Positions 17,469 to 27,538 of a stretch of 64,000 nt of DNA are shown one piece after another. Position 1 is the stretch's first letter, and each line of letters opens with the position of its first letter. Location: positions 62,001 through 126,000 of the forward strand of contig NZ_KB890626.1 of NCBI RefSeq assembly GCF_000373185.1, written 5' to 3'. Both the position numbers and the translations under genes were made by a program. Under the pieces are notes generated by a model that had not been told where the DNA came from, searched no databases, and saw only the letters and a program-made list of their open reading frames with translations. This stretch comes from Segatella paludivivens DSM 17968 = JCM 13650 (GTDB lineage: Bacteria; Bacteroidota; Bacteroidia; Bacteroidales; Bacteroidaceae).

Positions 17469-18671
17469 CTATATTTTAAACCTGTTTTTATGCTTTGCTC
17501 TTGACGGTGTCATATTTTCAAAACCGCCACTAAAGCCACCGCTGAATCCACCACCAAAAGAATGTGCAAAACCACGATACTGTGCCCATCGATTACAAAT
17601 ACGAGCCACATAATCCACAGTTTCGTCACCACGCATATAGCCATGCTTTACAACTGGATCATTATAATATGCTGGAACACGCAATCTTAATACAAATTCT
17701 TGTACATCTGCCCAACGATATGGATTCTTACCAAATTTACGTGCAAGTGCCATTGCATCACGAACATGAAAAAAACCACCATTATAACTAGCCAGAACAA
17801 AATAACTTCGCTCCAAAGGATTTGGTATATCTCTAAAATGCGAATGGAGTTCACGAATATATTTTGCAGCAGCAGCTATATTTTTTTCAGGATCATACAT
17901 GTCTGAACGAGGAAGTCCTATATGATCTGCAGTTCCAGGCATAATCTGCATCAATCCACATGCACCCGCCCAAGAATGAGCACCTGAATCAAAAGTTGAT
18001 TCTTGATAACATTGTGCTGCAAACAAACGCCAATCAAACATAGCCAAAGGTGCATAAGTCTTAAAGTGGTTATCGTAACGAGATATTACACCACCAGACC
18101 TACTCAGCATTGGAGAATATACATGGCGGACAACACTATTCGTAGAGAGCAAAAAGTTTTCTTCCTTCTTTATTGCGGCTATCATTCCTGGTCTAAACCA
18201 ATTGTTTAACGAGTCAGCCAATTCGTTGTTACCTTCTTTCACTGCCCACTGAGCATGCAAAGAATCAGCCTTCATACCACAATATTCAATATCTTTATAT
18301 CCTCTAGGAAGTGGAAATGCTATAATATCAGCATCTCCCGCCTTCAATCGGTTAACCATTTCTAATGTATCCTTACACACTTCAACACGCAAAGACACTC
18401 CTAACTTTTGAGCAAATTTCTCAGCCAGCATATATTGCAACCCCATACCATGACCATGATAGTCATAATAAGTCTCTGGTCCAGACATTGTAAGCATGAT
18501 AAGTTCACCATTAGAGACAATATCGTTCAATGTAAAACTCTTATTTTCTTGAATAGAATCGTTACCGATTTCTTCTCCCCATGGTGTGATTTCGACTTTC
18601 TTCTTATCACTACATGAAGTAACACAAGCTCCCATGAACATTATATATATAAGGATGTATAAATATCGCAT
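17469..18671 (-). CDS. MltF-like membrane-bound lytic transglycosylase
   Basis: 400-aa lipoprotein that cleaves peptidoglycan glycan strands. The N-terminal signal ends in lipobox VTSC (Cys about residue 20). Residues about 50-180 resemble a periplasmic solute-binding (SBP type 3) domain and about 215-370 are the SLT lysozyme-like domain. The catalytic Glu lies in CYQESTFD and is followed by GACGLMQIMPGTA and, later, FVLASYNGG. A Gly/Ser/Phe-rich low-complexity stretch (FGGGFSGGFSGGF) near the C-terminus is unusual. Promoter box TAATTTTG on the minus strand at 18730-18723. Confidence 0.92.
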   Translation of the reverse strand: MRYLYILIYIMFMGACVTSCSDKKKVEITPWGEEIGNDSIQENKSFTLNDIVSNGELIMLTMSGPETYYDYHGHGMGLQYMLAEKFAQKLGVSLRVEVCKDTLEMVNRLKAGDADIIAFPLPRGYKDIEYCGMKADSLHAQWAVKEGNNELADSLNNWFRPGMIAAIKKEENFLLSTNSVVRHVYSPMLSRSGGVISRYDNHFKTYAPLAMFDWRLFAAQCYQESTFDSGAHSWAGACGLMQIMPGTADHIGLPRSDMYDPEKNIAAAAKYIRELHSHFRDIPNPLERSYFVLASYNGGFFHVRDAMALARKFGKNPYRWADVQEFVLRLRVPAYYNDPVVKHGYMRGDETVDYVARICNRWAQYRGFAHSFGGGFSGGFSGGFENMTPSRAKHKNRFKI

Positions 18672-18738
18672 AATACGAATGTGAATTCTTTATAATTATG
18701 AGGCATATATGCCTTTGGGTCACAAAATTACAACATTA

Positions 18739-18770
18739 TTTGCAGATATCCTTAAAAAAGAGTATTTTTG
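18739..18770 (+). promoter_or_regulatory. hisG operon promoter
   Basis: -33 TTTG at 18739-18742, 20-nt gap, -7 TATTTTTG at 18763-18770. Only about 25 nt of leader precede hisG, too short for an attenuator. Confidence 0.75.
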
Positions 18771-18799
18771 CATTGCATTTTTAAGAAAATTAGAATTAT

Positions 18800-19651
18800 A
18801 TGTTACGTATAGCTGTACAATCAAAGGGTCGTCTATTTGATGACACAATGAACTTACTTGCCGAGGCAGACATCAAAGTTAGTGCCAGCAAGCGCACGTT
18901 ATTGGTGCAATCGTCAAACTTCCCATTGGAGATTCTTTATCTAAGGGATGACGATATACCACAAAGTGTAGCTAGCGGTGTTGCTGACATCGGTATCGTT
19001 GGTGAGAATGAATTTGTTGAGCGTGATGAGAATGCTCAAATTATTAGTAGACTAGGATTTAGCAAATGCAGACTGTCACTTGCAATTCCAAAAGAAATAA
19101 ACTATACCGGTCTGGAATGGTTTAATGGAAAGAAAATTGCTACTTCTTATCCAGGTATTCTTCGCAAGTTTATGAAACAGCATAACATAAATGCTGAGGT
19201 TCATGTAATAACTGGCAGCGTTGAAATTAGTCCTGGTATAGGCTTGGCAGATGGTATCTTTGATATTGTCAGTTCTGGGAGTACTTTAGTAAGCAACAAC
19301 CTTCATGAGGTAGAACTAGTGATGAAGAGCGAGGCTTTGCTTGTTGGTAATTGGAACATGAATGAAGAGAAACATAAAGTTCTTAACGAGATGCTGTTCA
19401 GATTTGAAGCTGTGCGTTCTGCTCAAGACAAGAAATATGTCATGATGAATGCTCCTAAAGATAAGATTAAGGAAATCACAGCTGTATTACCAGGCATCAA
19501 GAGTCCTACCATCATACCGCTAGCTGATGAAAACTGGTGCTCAATACACACTGTGCTTGATGAAAAATGTTTTTGGGAAATAATAGGAAAGCTAAAAGAA
19601 CTTGGTGCACAAGGAATTTTGGTTACTCCAATAGAAAAAATGATATTATAA
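18800..19651 (+). CDS. hisG: ATP phosphoribosyltransferase (long form)
   Basis: First enzyme of histidine biosynthesis, joining ATP and PRPP. 283 aa, the long HisG form with a C-terminal regulatory domain (about 210-283), so feedback inhibition by histidine is expected and no HisZ partner is needed. Visible features: N-terminal IAVQSKGRLFDDTMNLL, DIGIVGENE, and the PRPP-binding segment DGIFDIVSSGSTLVSNNL. First gene of a compact hisG-hisD-hisC operon; hisD starts 4 nt after the stop. Confidence 0.96.
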   Translation: MLRIAVQSKGRLFDDTMNLLAEADIKVSASKRTLLVQSSNFPLEILYLRDDDIPQSVASGVADIGIVGENEFVERDENAQIISRLGFSKCRLSLAIPKEINYTGLEWFNGKKIATSYPGILRKFMKQHNINAEVHVITGSVEISPGIGLADGIFDIVSSGSTLVSNNLHEVELVMKSEALLVGNWNMNEEKHKVLNEMLFRFEAVRSAQDKKYVMMNAPKDKIKEITAVLPGIKSPTIIPLADENWCSIHTVLDEKCFWEIIGKLKELGAQGILVTPIEKMIL

Positions 19652-19655
19652 GAAA

Positions 19656-20951
19656 ATGAACATTATCAAATATCCGAAGAGGAGTGAATGGAGTATTATT
19701 GTGGAGCGTCCGCATTTGGATGTATCACAACTTAATGTTACCGTGCAAAGCGTACTTGAAAAAATCAAGAGCGAAGGCGATGCTGCTGTTATAGAGTTTG
19801 AATCAAAGTTCGATCATGTTAATCTACAATCTTTGGTCGTTTCAAAAGAAGAAATGGACGAAGCTGAAAGACTTATTAGTGACGAACTTCATCATGCATT
19901 GGTTCTAGCACATCATAACATTGCTAAATTTCACGTATCTCAGAAATTTGATGGTTCTAAAATCGAAACACAACCTGGTGTTACATGCTGGCAGAAATCT
20001 GTTCCAATACAGAAAGTGGGATTATACATTCCTGGAGGAACGGCACCACTATTCAGCACAGTATTAATGCTTGCTACTCCTGCAAAGATTGCAGGGTGTG
20101 ACGACATAATACTATGTACCCCACCCAACCGTGAAGGAAAAGTTAATCCTGCAATATTGGTTGCCGCAAAAATTGCTGGAGTAAACAAAATTTATAAAGC
20201 TGGTGGCGTTCAGGCTATCGGAGCTATGGCTTACGGAACAGAATCAGTGCCAAAGGTTTACAAGATATTCGGTCCAGGTAACCAATATGTAATGGCTGCA
20301 AAGCAACAGGTTTCACTACATGACGTGGCAATAGATATGCCAGCAGGTCCTTCGGAAGTTTGCGTTATTGCAGACGAAACAAGTAATGCTGTTTTTGTAG
20401 CAGCCGACCTACTGTCGCAAGCTGAACATGGTACAGACTCACAAGTTATTCTCATTACAACATCAGAAAGCTTCCTAAATAAAGTCAACGATGAGGTTAA
20501 AGTTCAACTTAAGCAATTACCACGTAAAGAAATAGCATCTAAAGCTTTAGACAATAGTAAATTTATTTTGGTAAAAGACAAAAAAGAAGCTATGGAGTTA
20601 AGTAATACTTATGCTCCAGAACATCTTATTATATCTACAAATGATTATGAAGAATTATCAGAAATGGTAATTAATGCCGGTAGTGTATTCTTAGGTCAAT
20701 ATGCATGTGAAAGTGCTGGTGACTATGCTAGCGGAACAAATCATACTCTACCTACGCATGGCTATGCACTAGCATATAATGGCGTAAATCTAGACAGCTA
20801 TAACCGTAAGGTTACATTCCAACACCTCACGAAAGAAGGTGTAAAGAATATAGGACCCGCTGTAGAGATAATGGCTGAAAACGAACAACTAATAGCTCAC
20901 AAAAATGCAATGACAGTTCGTCTACAAGCATTAAAAAATAAGGCAGAATGA
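19656..20951 (+). CDS. hisD: Histidinol dehydrogenase
   Basis: Catalyses the last two steps of histidine synthesis, L-histidinol to L-histidine, with NAD and zinc. 431 aa, normal length. Family landmarks: [64 protein letters not shown], and the catalytic Glu-His pair in YAPEHLII, plus zinc-ligand region [13 protein letters not shown]. It overlaps hisC by 4 nt (ATGA), indicating translational coupling. Confidence 0.97.
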   Translation: MNIIKYPKRSEWSIIVERPHLDVSQLNVTVQSVLEKIKSEGDAAVIEFESKFDHVNLQSLVVSKEEMDEAERLISDELHHALVLAHHNIAKFHVSQKFDGSKIETQPGVTCWQKSVPIQKVGLYIPGGTAPLFSTVLMLATPAKIAGCDDIILCTPPNREGKVNPAILVAAKIAGVNKIYKAGGVQAIGAMAYGTESVPKVYKIFGPGNQYVMAAKQQVSLHDVAIDMPAGPSEVCVIADETSNAVFVAADLLSQAEHGTDSQVILITTSESFLNKVNDEVKVQLKQLPRKEIASKALDNSKFILVKDKKEAMELSNTYAPEHLIISTNDYEELSEMVINAGSVFLGQYACESAGDYASGTNHTLPTHGYALAYNGVNLDSYNRKVTFQHLTKEGVKNIGPAVEIMAENEQLIAHKNAMTVRLQALKNKAE

Positions 20952-21982
20952 AATCATTAGAAGAATTGACAAGACCAAATATTTGGTCATTAGCTCCATA
21001 TAGTAGTGCAAGAAACGAGTATAGCGGTCATGCTGCGCACGTGTTTCTTGATGCAAATGAAAATCCATACAATAAGCCACTCAATCGCTATCCAGACCCT
21101 CTGCAAGAAGATGTAAAAGCTAAGCTATCTGTTGTGAAACGCGTTAGCCCTGAGCAGATTTTTCTTGGCAATGGTAGTGATGAAGCAATAGATCTACCCT
21201 ATCGCTGTTTTTGCCGTCCAGGAATTGACAATGTCGTAGCGATAGAACCGACTTATGGTATGTATAAGGTGTGTGCTGACATCAATGATGTGGAATATAG
21301 ACCTGTATTACTTGATGAAAACTATCAAATAACAGCAGAAAAGCTATTAAAGGCTACTGATGAAAATACCAAATTTATATGGATATGTTCACCAAATAAC
21401 CCAACAGGTAACAATATAAACCGCGATGAGATTATAAAACTGATTGATTCTTTCGATGGATTAGTTATAGTTGATGAGGCTTATTCTGACTTCTCTTCGC
21501 AAAAGCCTTTGAGAGATGAACTTGACAGACATCCTAATATGATTGTACTGAATACTTTCAGTAAAGCATGGGGATGCGCAGCCATACGTCTTGGAATGGC
21601 TTTTGCAAGTAAAGATATTATCTCAATATTTAACAAGGTAAAATATCCTTATAATGTTAACAGCCTTACGCAAAAGCAAGCTCTAGAAGCATTAAAGGAT
21701 CCGTATGAAGTAGACAAGTGGGTAAAAATAATATTGCAAGAACGTTTACGTATGATTCAAGCATTCAAAGACTTACCTATATGCGAAAAGGTTTATAACA
21801 CAGATGCCAACTTCTTTTTGGCAAAAATGAAAGATGCCCAGAAAACATACGACTACCTTGTTGACAAAGGTATAATCGTAAGAAACCGCACAAGAATAAG
21901 TCTTTGCGGAAATTGTCTTCGCATAACAATTGGTACAAAATCGGAAAATCAGGATTTACTTGCTGCGTTAAGAGATTTGTAA
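20948..21982 (+). CDS. hisC: Histidinol-phosphate aminotransferase
   Basis: PLP-dependent class I/II aminotransferase of histidine biosynthesis, 344 aa. Landmarks: YPDPLQ substrate segment, [29 protein letters not shown] (PLP-binding Asp and Tyr) and the Schiff-base Lys in TFSKAWG. Last gene of the operon. hisB, which often follows hisC in Bacteroidales, is absent; a strong terminator comes 26 nt after the stop. Confidence 0.95.
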   Translation: MKSLEELTRPNIWSLAPYSSARNEYSGHAAHVFLDANENPYNKPLNRYPDPLQEDVKAKLSVVKRVSPEQIFLGNGSDEAIDLPYRCFCRPGIDNVVAIEPTYGMYKVCADINDVEYRPVLLDENYQITAEKLLKATDENTKFIWICSPNNPTGNNINRDEIIKLIDSFDGLVIVDEAYSDFSSQKPLRDELDRHPNMIVLNTFSKAWGCAAIRLGMAFASKDIISIFNKVKYPYNVNSLTQKQALEALKDPYEVDKWVKIILQERLRMIQAFKDLPICEKVYNTDANFFLAKMKDAQKTYDYLVDKGIIVRNRTRISLCGNCLRITIGTKSENQDLLAALRDL

Positions 21983-22007
21983 ATTAAGAAGCAAATATAA
22001 CACAACT

Positions 22008-22042
22008 AAAATGGGTTGACAGTTAAGCTGTCAACCCATTTT
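22008..22042. terminator. Terminator after hisC
   Basis: Perfect 15-bp stem AAAATGGGTTGACAG (22008-22022) with its complement at 22028-22042, loop TTAAG; T-rich 3' arm. Confidence 0.9.
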
Positions 22043-22169
22043 ATATTTAAGACTACGAATCAAAAGTTATTAGATACAAAAAGGCGAATATCAGTAAACA
22101 TACTTGTTGTTTTCACTTACTAATAACATAATTTACAATAAGTAGTTTTATGTTTTCGATATTTATTAG

Positions 22170-22177
22170 TATCTTTG
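22170..22177 (+). promoter_or_regulatory. -7 element of the mmdA operon
   Basis: TATCTTTG at 22170-22177, 66 nt before the mmdA ATG. The rest of the 22043-22243 gap shows nothing recognisable. Confidence 0.55.
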
Positions 22178-22243
22178 CATGCTGAAAAGTGGAATTATAC
22201 ATTAATTCAGAAATAAACAGACAACAAAATTAATAAATAAATT

Positions 22244-23809
22244 ATGAGTAAGCAAGTAGAAAAAATCAAGGAGCTGATTGCAAAGCGCGAACAGGCTTAT
22301 CTTGGTGGTGGTGAAAAGGCTATCGACAAGCAGCATGCACGTGGCAAATACACAGCTCGCGAACGTATTGAAATGTTGGTGGATAAAGATAGCTTTGAGG
22401 AATATGATATGTTCAAACTACATCGTTGCCACAATTTTGGTATGGAAAAAAAGCAATACCTCGGTGATGGAGTTGTTGCTGGTTCTGCAACTATCTGTGG
22501 CAGACTCGTATATCTATATGCTCAAGACTTCACTGTAAACGGAGGTTCTCTTTCTGAAACAATGGCTCAGAAAATATGTAAAGTTATGGATATGGCCATG
22601 AAGATGGGCGCTCCATTCATTTGCATGAACGACTCTGGTGGTGCACGTATTCAGGAGGGTATTTCTTCTCTCGCTGGCTATGGTGAAATTTTCGAACGCA
22701 ACATTCTAGCAAGTGGTGTTATACCACAGATTAGTGCAATAATGGGCCCTTGTGCCGGTGGTGCTGTATATTCACCTGCATTGACAGACTTCATCTTTAT
22801 GACAGAAGGCACATCTTATATGTTCCTTACAGGTCCTAAGGTTGTAAAGACTGTAACTGGTGAAGATATTGATGCTGAACATCTTGGTGGTGCCAGCGTA
22901 CACGCAAGCAAGAGCGGTGTTACTCATTTCACAGCTAAAAGTGAAGAAGAGTGCATGGAACTGATAAAGACTCTTCTATCTTATATTCCTTCTAACAATA
23001 CAGAGGAAGCTCCAAGAACTGAATGCAACGACCCTATCGACCGCAAGGAAGATCTTCTTAACGAAATCATTCCTGAAGATCCAAATCAGGCTTATGATAT
23101 GTATAAGGTGATTGCAGCAGTAACTGATAACGGAGAATTCTTTGAGGTTCAACCTAAATTTGCAAAGAACATTATTACTGGTTTTGCACGTTTCAATGGT
23201 CAGAGTGTTGGTGTTGTTGCCAATCAACCAGCAGCTTACGCAGGTGTACTTGACGTAAACGCTAGCCGCAAGGCAGCTAGATTCGTTAGATTCTGCGATG
23301 CATTCAATATTCCTATCGTCAGCCTTGTTGACGTACCAGGATTCCTTCCAGGAACAGGTCAGGAGTATAATGCTGTAATTCAGCATGGTGCACAGTTACT
23401 TTATGCATACGGTGAAGCAACTGTTCCAAAGATTACAATAACTCTTCGTAAGAGTTACGGTGGTTCTCATATCGTGATGGGATGTAAACAACTTCGTTCA
23501 GACTTGAACTTCGCATGGCCATCTGCAGAGATTGCAGTTATGGGAGGAAGCGGTGCTGTTGCAATACTTTGTGCAAAAGAAGCAAAAGCTAAAAAAGAAG
23601 CAGGAGAAGATGTTAAGGTATTCCTTGCCGAGAAAGAAGAAGAATACACCGATAAATTCGCTAACCCATATCAGGCAGCGCAATTCGGATATATTGATGA
23701 TATCATAGAACCTCGCAATACTCGTTTCCGCATATGCCGTGGTTTGGCTCAACTAGCTACAAAACGCGACAGTCTTCCTGCCAAGAAGCACGGATGTATG
23801 CCAATGTAA
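22244..23809 (+). CDS. mmdA: Methylmalonyl-CoA decarboxylase alpha / acyl-CoA carboxyltransferase
   Basis: 521-aa biotin-dependent carboxyltransferase subunit, which moves a carboxyl group between (methyl)malonyl-CoA or propionyl-CoA and the biotin carrier. Two crotonase-like halves: CoA and biotin oxyanion regions are seen as NDSGGARIQEG and GPCAGGAVYSPAL in the first half and PGFLPGTGQEYNAVIQHGA and GGSHIVMG in the second. In Prevotella-type metabolism it belongs to the succinate-propionate route. Followed by a 49-aa subunit and a biotin carrier; the membrane beta subunit of a sodium-pumping decarboxylase is not here, so a propionyl-CoA carboxylase role is equally possible. Confidence 0.93.
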   Translation: MSKQVEKIKELIAKREQAYLGGGEKAIDKQHARGKYTARERIEMLVDKDSFEEYDMFKLHRCHNFGMEKKQYLGDGVVAGSATICGRLVYLYAQDFTVNGGSLSETMAQKICKVMDMAMKMGAPFICMNDSGGARIQEGISSLAGYGEIFERNILASGVIPQISAIMGPCAGGAVYSPALTDFIFMTEGTSYMFLTGPKVVKTVTGEDIDAEHLGGASVHASKSGVTHFTAKSEEECMELIKTLLSYIPSNNTEEAPRTECNDPIDRKEDLLNEIIPEDPNQAYDMYKVIAAVTDNGEFFEVQPKFAKNIITGFARFNGQSVGVVANQPAAYAGVLDVNASRKAARFVRFCDAFNIPIVSLVDVPGFLPGTGQEYNAVIQHGAQLLYAYGEATVPKITITLRKSYGGSHIVMGCKQLRSDLNFAWPSAEIAVMGGSGAVAILCAKEAKAKKEAGEDVKVFLAEKEEEYTDKFANPYQAAQFGYIDDIIEPRNTRFRICRGLAQLATKRDSLPAKKHGCMPM

Positions 23810-23830
23810 AACATTTAAACATTATATAAA

Positions 23831-23980
23831 ATGGACAAAAATGTATATGCAGCAATTGCCATGGCTCTCTATGAGTTTGCAGGCAACAATGCTCACGATA
23901 AGGAACCGGGCATCATTACGATTAAGCCAAAGCATACACTTTGGAACGCTAAATTCCTATCATTAACAAAGAAACCATAA
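23831..23980 (+). CDS. Small decarboxylase subunit, MmdE/OadG C-terminal-like
   Basis: A 49-aa protein in the gap between the carboxyltransferase and the biotin carrier: 21 nt after the first, 6 nt before the second. It reads MDKNVYAAIAMALYEF, an N-terminal helix, then GIITIKPKHTLWNAKFLSL. The pattern AAI-AL helix, short link, IxIK and W-N-A near the C-terminus resembles the epsilon subunit of methylmalonyl-CoA decarboxylase and the end of OadG, thought to stabilise the complex. It lacks a membrane helix. Function is inferred from position and pattern. Confidence 0.7.
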   Translation: MDKNVYAAIAMALYEFAGNNAHDKEPGIITIKPKHTLWNAKFLSLTKKP

Positions 23981-23986
23981 AAAGAT

Positions 23987-24415
23987 ATGAAAGAGTTTAA
24001 ATATACTATCGATGGTAAAGAATATAACGTTACCATTGGCGAAATAGATGAGAACAATGTTGCTAGTATTAGTGTAAACGGAGAAGACTACAACGTTCAG
24101 ATGGAAAAAGAAGCTGAGCCTGAGAAGAAGAAGGTTGTATTAGGCAAACCTGTCGACAACTCTAATGATGATGAGGCAACTCCTGCAGCCAATGTAAATA
24201 CAAACAATGCTGTTAAAGCACCACTACCTGGCACAATTACAGCAATCAATGTTGAAGTTGGTCAAGAAGTTAAAGCTGGTGACGCCGTTGTTGTTCTCGA
24301 GGCTATGAAAATGGCTAACAACATTGAGGCTGAAAAAGATGGTAAGATTACTGCTATCTGCGTAAAAGTTGGTCAAAGTGTTCTTGAAGAGGATCCTTTG
24401 GTTGTTATTGAATAA
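23987..24415 (+). CDS. Biotin carboxyl carrier subunit
   Basis: 142 aa. The biotin-attachment domain is about 70-142, with the biotinyl Lys in EAMKMAN (about residue 107) and the hallmark flanks APLPGTI and GQ-V--GD-V-V-EA. The N-terminal 50 residues are a small beta domain; the linker (about 48-68) is poor in the Ala/Pro usually seen. It carries CO2-biotin between the carboxyltransferase and its partner. Last gene of the operon and followed by a terminator. Confidence 0.92.
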   Translation: MKEFKYTIDGKEYNVTIGEIDENNVASISVNGEDYNVQMEKEAEPEKKKVVLGKPVDNSNDDEATPAANVNTNNAVKAPLPGTITAINVEVGQEVKAGDAVVVLEAMKMANNIEAEKDGKITAICVKVGQSVLEEDPLVVIE

Positions 24416-24459
24416 TCATTATTCAAAACCTTTCAACTTTAGATAGATATAAGGAAAAC

Positions 24460-24496
24460 AAAAAGGAAGAAGACAACATTGTCTTCTTCCTTTTTT
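24460..24496. terminator. Terminator, mmdA operon and pyk
   Basis: 15-bp stem (24460-24474 with 24481-24495), A-rich on the left and T-rich on the right, so it can serve both converging operons. Confidence 0.9.
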
Positions 24497-24578
24497 CATT
24501 TTATCCATGCTTGGACTAATACAAAAAAAATATGGGAAAGCTATTTGCTATCCCATATTCCATTATATAATAAAAATA

Positions 24579-26039
24579 TTATTCGTCTACATCAACTTTC
24601 GTACTTCCTGGTAGATGGAATTGATAACTTCTATCAAAGACTTCCTTAACCTTGTTGATTTCAAGGAAAGTTGTGCCACCACCTTCACCAAAGCTTCCAC
24701 TAAGGTATGCTATCTTATTTTCATCCTTAATATATCCTTTTTGACGAAGCATTCTCAATGCAGCAAAAAACATATATTGAGAACTAACCTGCTCTCTCTG
24801 ATATATTGGGGTTACTCCATAACTAAGATTGAGCCATCGTTGAGTTTTTTCCTTATAGCATATAGCCAATACAGGAACTGGGCCGCGGAATGCGGCAAGA
24901 TTACGAGCAGTTCTTCCAGTTTCACTATCAGTAATTATTCCAGCTACACCAGCTCTCTTTGTTGATTCAATAGCTGCATGTGCCAAAAATTCTCTTAGAT
25001 CACAATCTCCATCAGTTGAAACTTCTATATCATTATCACGCAATTTATCTTTTTCAGCTTGTTCTGCAATACGAGCCATTGTCTGAACAGCTTCCAAAGG
25101 ATACTTTCCACTAGCAGTTTCACCACTGAGCATCAGAGCATCAGTTCTATAATAAATTGCATTTGCAATATCAGTTACTTCAGCACGTGTAGGACGAGGG
25201 TTGTTTATCATAGTATGCAACATTTGCGTAGCTACAATAACAGGTCTCTTCTTTTGAATACAACTGCGGATTATAGAACGCTGAATACCAGGAATTTTCT
25301 CAATAGGCACTTCTATACCTAGGTCGCCACGAGCAACCATAATACCATAAGAAGCGTCAATAATTTCTTCAATATTATCTACACCTTCCTGATTCTCTAT
25401 TTTCGAAATAATCTTGATATCACTATTATGCTCGTCCAAAATTTTCTGAACCTCCATAACATCAGCAGCATTTCTAACAAAAGAATGAGCAATAAAATCA
25501 ATATCTAACTCAATAGCTAGAAGTATATTATGTCGATCACGATCTGTCAATGCAGGAAGATCAATATGCTCCCCAGGAATATTAACACTTTTATGTGAGC
25601 CAAGAGTTCCGTCATTCTGAACCTTTGCAATAAGCATTGGACCAACGTTCTCAATGACCTGCATATCTAATTCTCCGTCGTCAAACAAGATATCATCGCC
25701 AACCTTAACATCCTTAGTGATGTCTGAATATGAAACGTTTACAATATCATGAGAACTATCCATTTCAGGGCGACCAAAAATTTTAACTACATCGCCTGTT
25801 TTATATTCAAGCGGTTCATCAACGCCTGTTGTTCTTACTTCTGGTCCTTTGGTATCAATCATAATACCAATATGAGGAGATACAGCCCTTACATTTTTTA
25901 CAATAGTACGTATACCTTCCTCCGTGGCATGAGCAGTGTTCATACGAACAACATTCATACCAGCAAAAAATAATTTTCTGATGAAATCTTGATCACATCT
26001 GCGATCACTTATCGAGGCTACAATTTTCGTTTGTTTCAT
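24579..26039 (-). CDS. pyk: Pyruvate kinase
   Basis: Final step of glycolysis, phosphoenolpyruvate plus ADP to pyruvate plus ATP; 486 aa. Landmarks: GMNVVRMNTAHAT (substrate loop), DTKGPEVRT, and the signature helix with catalytic Lys in IKIISKIENQEGVDNI, then MVARGDLGIEVP, ATQMLHTM and MLSGETASGKYP. The C-terminal regulatory domain (about 345-486) is complete. Promoter box TAACTTTG on the minus strand at 26070-26063. Monocistronic. Confidence 0.96.
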   Translation of the reverse strand: MKQTKIVASISDRRCDQDFIRKLFFAGMNVVRMNTAHATEEGIRTIVKNVRAVSPHIGIMIDTKGPEVRTTGVDEPLEYKTGDVVKIFGRPEMDSSHDIVNVSYSDITKDVKVGDDILFDDGELDMQVIENVGPMLIAKVQNDGTLGSHKSVNIPGEHIDLPALTDRDRHNILLAIELDIDFIAHSFVRNAADVMEVQKILDEHNSDIKIISKIENQEGVDNIEEIIDASYGIMVARGDLGIEVPIEKIPGIQRSIIRSCIQKKRPVIVATQMLHTMINNPRPTRAEVTDIANAIYYRTDALMLSGETASGKYPLEAVQTMARIAEQAEKDKLRDNDIEVSTDGDCDLREFLAHAAIESTKRAGVAGIITDSETGRTARNLAAFRGPVPVLAICYKEKTQRWLNLSYGVTPIYQREQVSSQYMFFAALRMLRQKGYIKDENKIAYLSGSFGEGGGTTFLEINKVKEVFDRSYQFHLPGSTKVDVDE

Positions 26040-26162
26040 ATTAGCTATCTTGAAATTTCCTACAAAGTTAGCTCAATTATTGCACAAAACAAAGCTTTTT
26101 TGAGTATTTTATTTTTAGTTCAAGCTTCATATTACAATTATGCACAATACGGCTATAATATT

Positions 26163-26513
26163 TTAGAGTTTGTTTCCTTCTTTTGGGAAGATGACTTTAG
26201 GTTCAAATGTTTTAGCCTCTTCAAAATCCATTAACGCATAAGATATAATTATCACAACGTCACCTACCAATGCTTTCCTTGCTGCAGCTCCATTAAGACA
26301 GATGCACCCTGAACCTCTTTCGCCTTTTATAATATAGGTTTCAAAACGTTCACCATTGTTATTATTTACAATCTGCACCTTTTCACCAGCAATCATATTT
26401 GCTGCATCCAACAGATCTTCATCTATTGTAATGCTGCCCATATAATTAAGATTGGCTTCTGTAACCTTAGCGCAATGTAATTTACTTTTTAATACTTCAA
26501 TATACATCGTCAA
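26163..26513 (-). CDS. panD: Aspartate 1-decarboxylase proenzyme
   Basis: Makes beta-alanine from L-aspartate for pantothenate. 116 aa, standard length. Self-cleavage between Gly and Ser in [10 protein letters not shown] (about residue 26) creates the pyruvoyl group. Other landmarks: [23 protein letters not shown] and [10 protein letters not shown]. Overlaps the end of panC by 4 nt, so panC-panD are translationally coupled and supply the two halves for pantothenate. Confidence 0.96.
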   Translation of the reverse strand: MTMYIEVLKSKLHCAKVTEANLNYMGSITIDEDLLDAANMIAGEKVQIVNNNNGERFETYIIKGERGSGCICLNGAAARKALVGDVVIIISYALMDFEEAKTFEPKVIFPKEGNKL

Positions 26514-27370
26514 ATCTTGTGTTCTTTATATTTAATATGATCTATCAAACGAATAGGAGTCTTTCCGCAATTGACAGTTATACAACCGACTACATAGTCG
26601 CTGTCATTCCAATCATTCACATTCTGGAGAGTATTACCATCAACTATTTCGAAATATTCAACATTTAATCCTTCTACTGCGTTTATTTCCTTCATGACCC
26701 TATCACGAGTATCAGAAACACTATGACTCATAGCATATTCAACACTAGCACTAAGAGATTTGAAAATAGTAGGAGCAATAGCTTTCTCGTCAGTAGCTAA
26801 GAGAGCGTTACGACTGCTTTTTGCAAGTCCGTCACTTTCTCGAACTATTGGACATTCTATAATTTTTACATCACTTCCAATATATTTCACTAGTTGTTTT
26901 ATTACAGCAATCTGCTGCCAATCTTTTTCTCCAAAATATGCACAATTAGGGCGTGTTATATAGAATAGTCTACTAACAACCTGACAGACACCATTGAAAT
27001 GTCCTGGACGACGAGCACCCTCCATAACGGTAGAAACAGGAGGAAATTCAAAATGGCGTTTATCCCCTAACGGATACATCTCCTTAACAGACGGAGCAAA
27101 TACATAATCTGCACCACATTTTTCTATTAACTTGCAATCATCATCCAAAGTTCTTGGATATCGATCCAAATCTCCTTTGTCATTAAATTGTGTTGGATTT
27201 AAGAAAATAGATACGACTGTTATATCGTTGTCTTTAACGCTACGCTCCACTAATGAAGCGTGCCCCTCGTGCAATGCACCCATTGTTGGCACTAAGCCAA
27301 AACTCTTACCTTGTTTACGAGCATAAAATAGCTCATTCTGCAAATCTACGACCTTATTAAAAACTTTCAT
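26510..27370 (-). CDS. panC: Pantothenate synthetase
   Basis: ATP-dependent condensation of pantoate with beta-alanine; 286 aa. HIGH-like motif [21 protein letters not shown], the pantoate-binding [21 protein letters not shown] and the KMSKS-like [12 protein letters not shown] are all visible. It is divergent from the glycogen-synthase-like gene at 27539. The product feeds coenzyme A synthesis. First gene of panC-panD. Confidence 0.96.
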   Translation of the reverse strand: MKVFNKVVDLQNELFYARKQGKSFGLVPTMGALHEGHASLVERSVKDNDITVVSIFLNPTQFNDKGDLDRYPRTLDDDCKLIEKCGADYVFAPSVKEMYPLGDKRHFEFPPVSTVMEGARRPGHFNGVCQVVSRLFYITRPNCAYFGEKDWQQIAVIKQLVKYIGSDVKIIECPIVRESDGLAKSSRNALLATDEKAIAPTIFKSLSASVEYAMSHSVSDTRDRVMKEINAVEGLNVEYFEIVDGNTLQNVNDWNDSDYVVGCITVNCGKTPIRLIDHIKYKEHKI

Positions 27371-27507
27371 TATTCTTTAATTCCAATTGGTGTGCAAAAT
27401 AACAACTTTTTTCTTAAATAAGAAAGAATTATTATAAAATTATGCGAATAAACGACCATATTTATTTGTTTTATTACATTTATGGCTTATTTTCAATAGT
27501 TTTTTTG

Positions 27508-27515
27508 TACCTTTG
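27508..27515 (+). promoter_or_regulatory. -7 element of the 27.5 kb operon
   Basis: TACCTTTG at 27508-27515, 23 nt before the ATG at 27539. The TTG at 27529 read by a naive frame would fall in the leader. Confidence 0.65.
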
Positions 27516-27538
27516 CACTATTCAATTTGAAAATAAAC

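Noticed and set aside
18771..18799. Histidine attenuator
   Set aside because: Only about 25 nt separate the promoter from hisG; no leader frame or hairpin fits.
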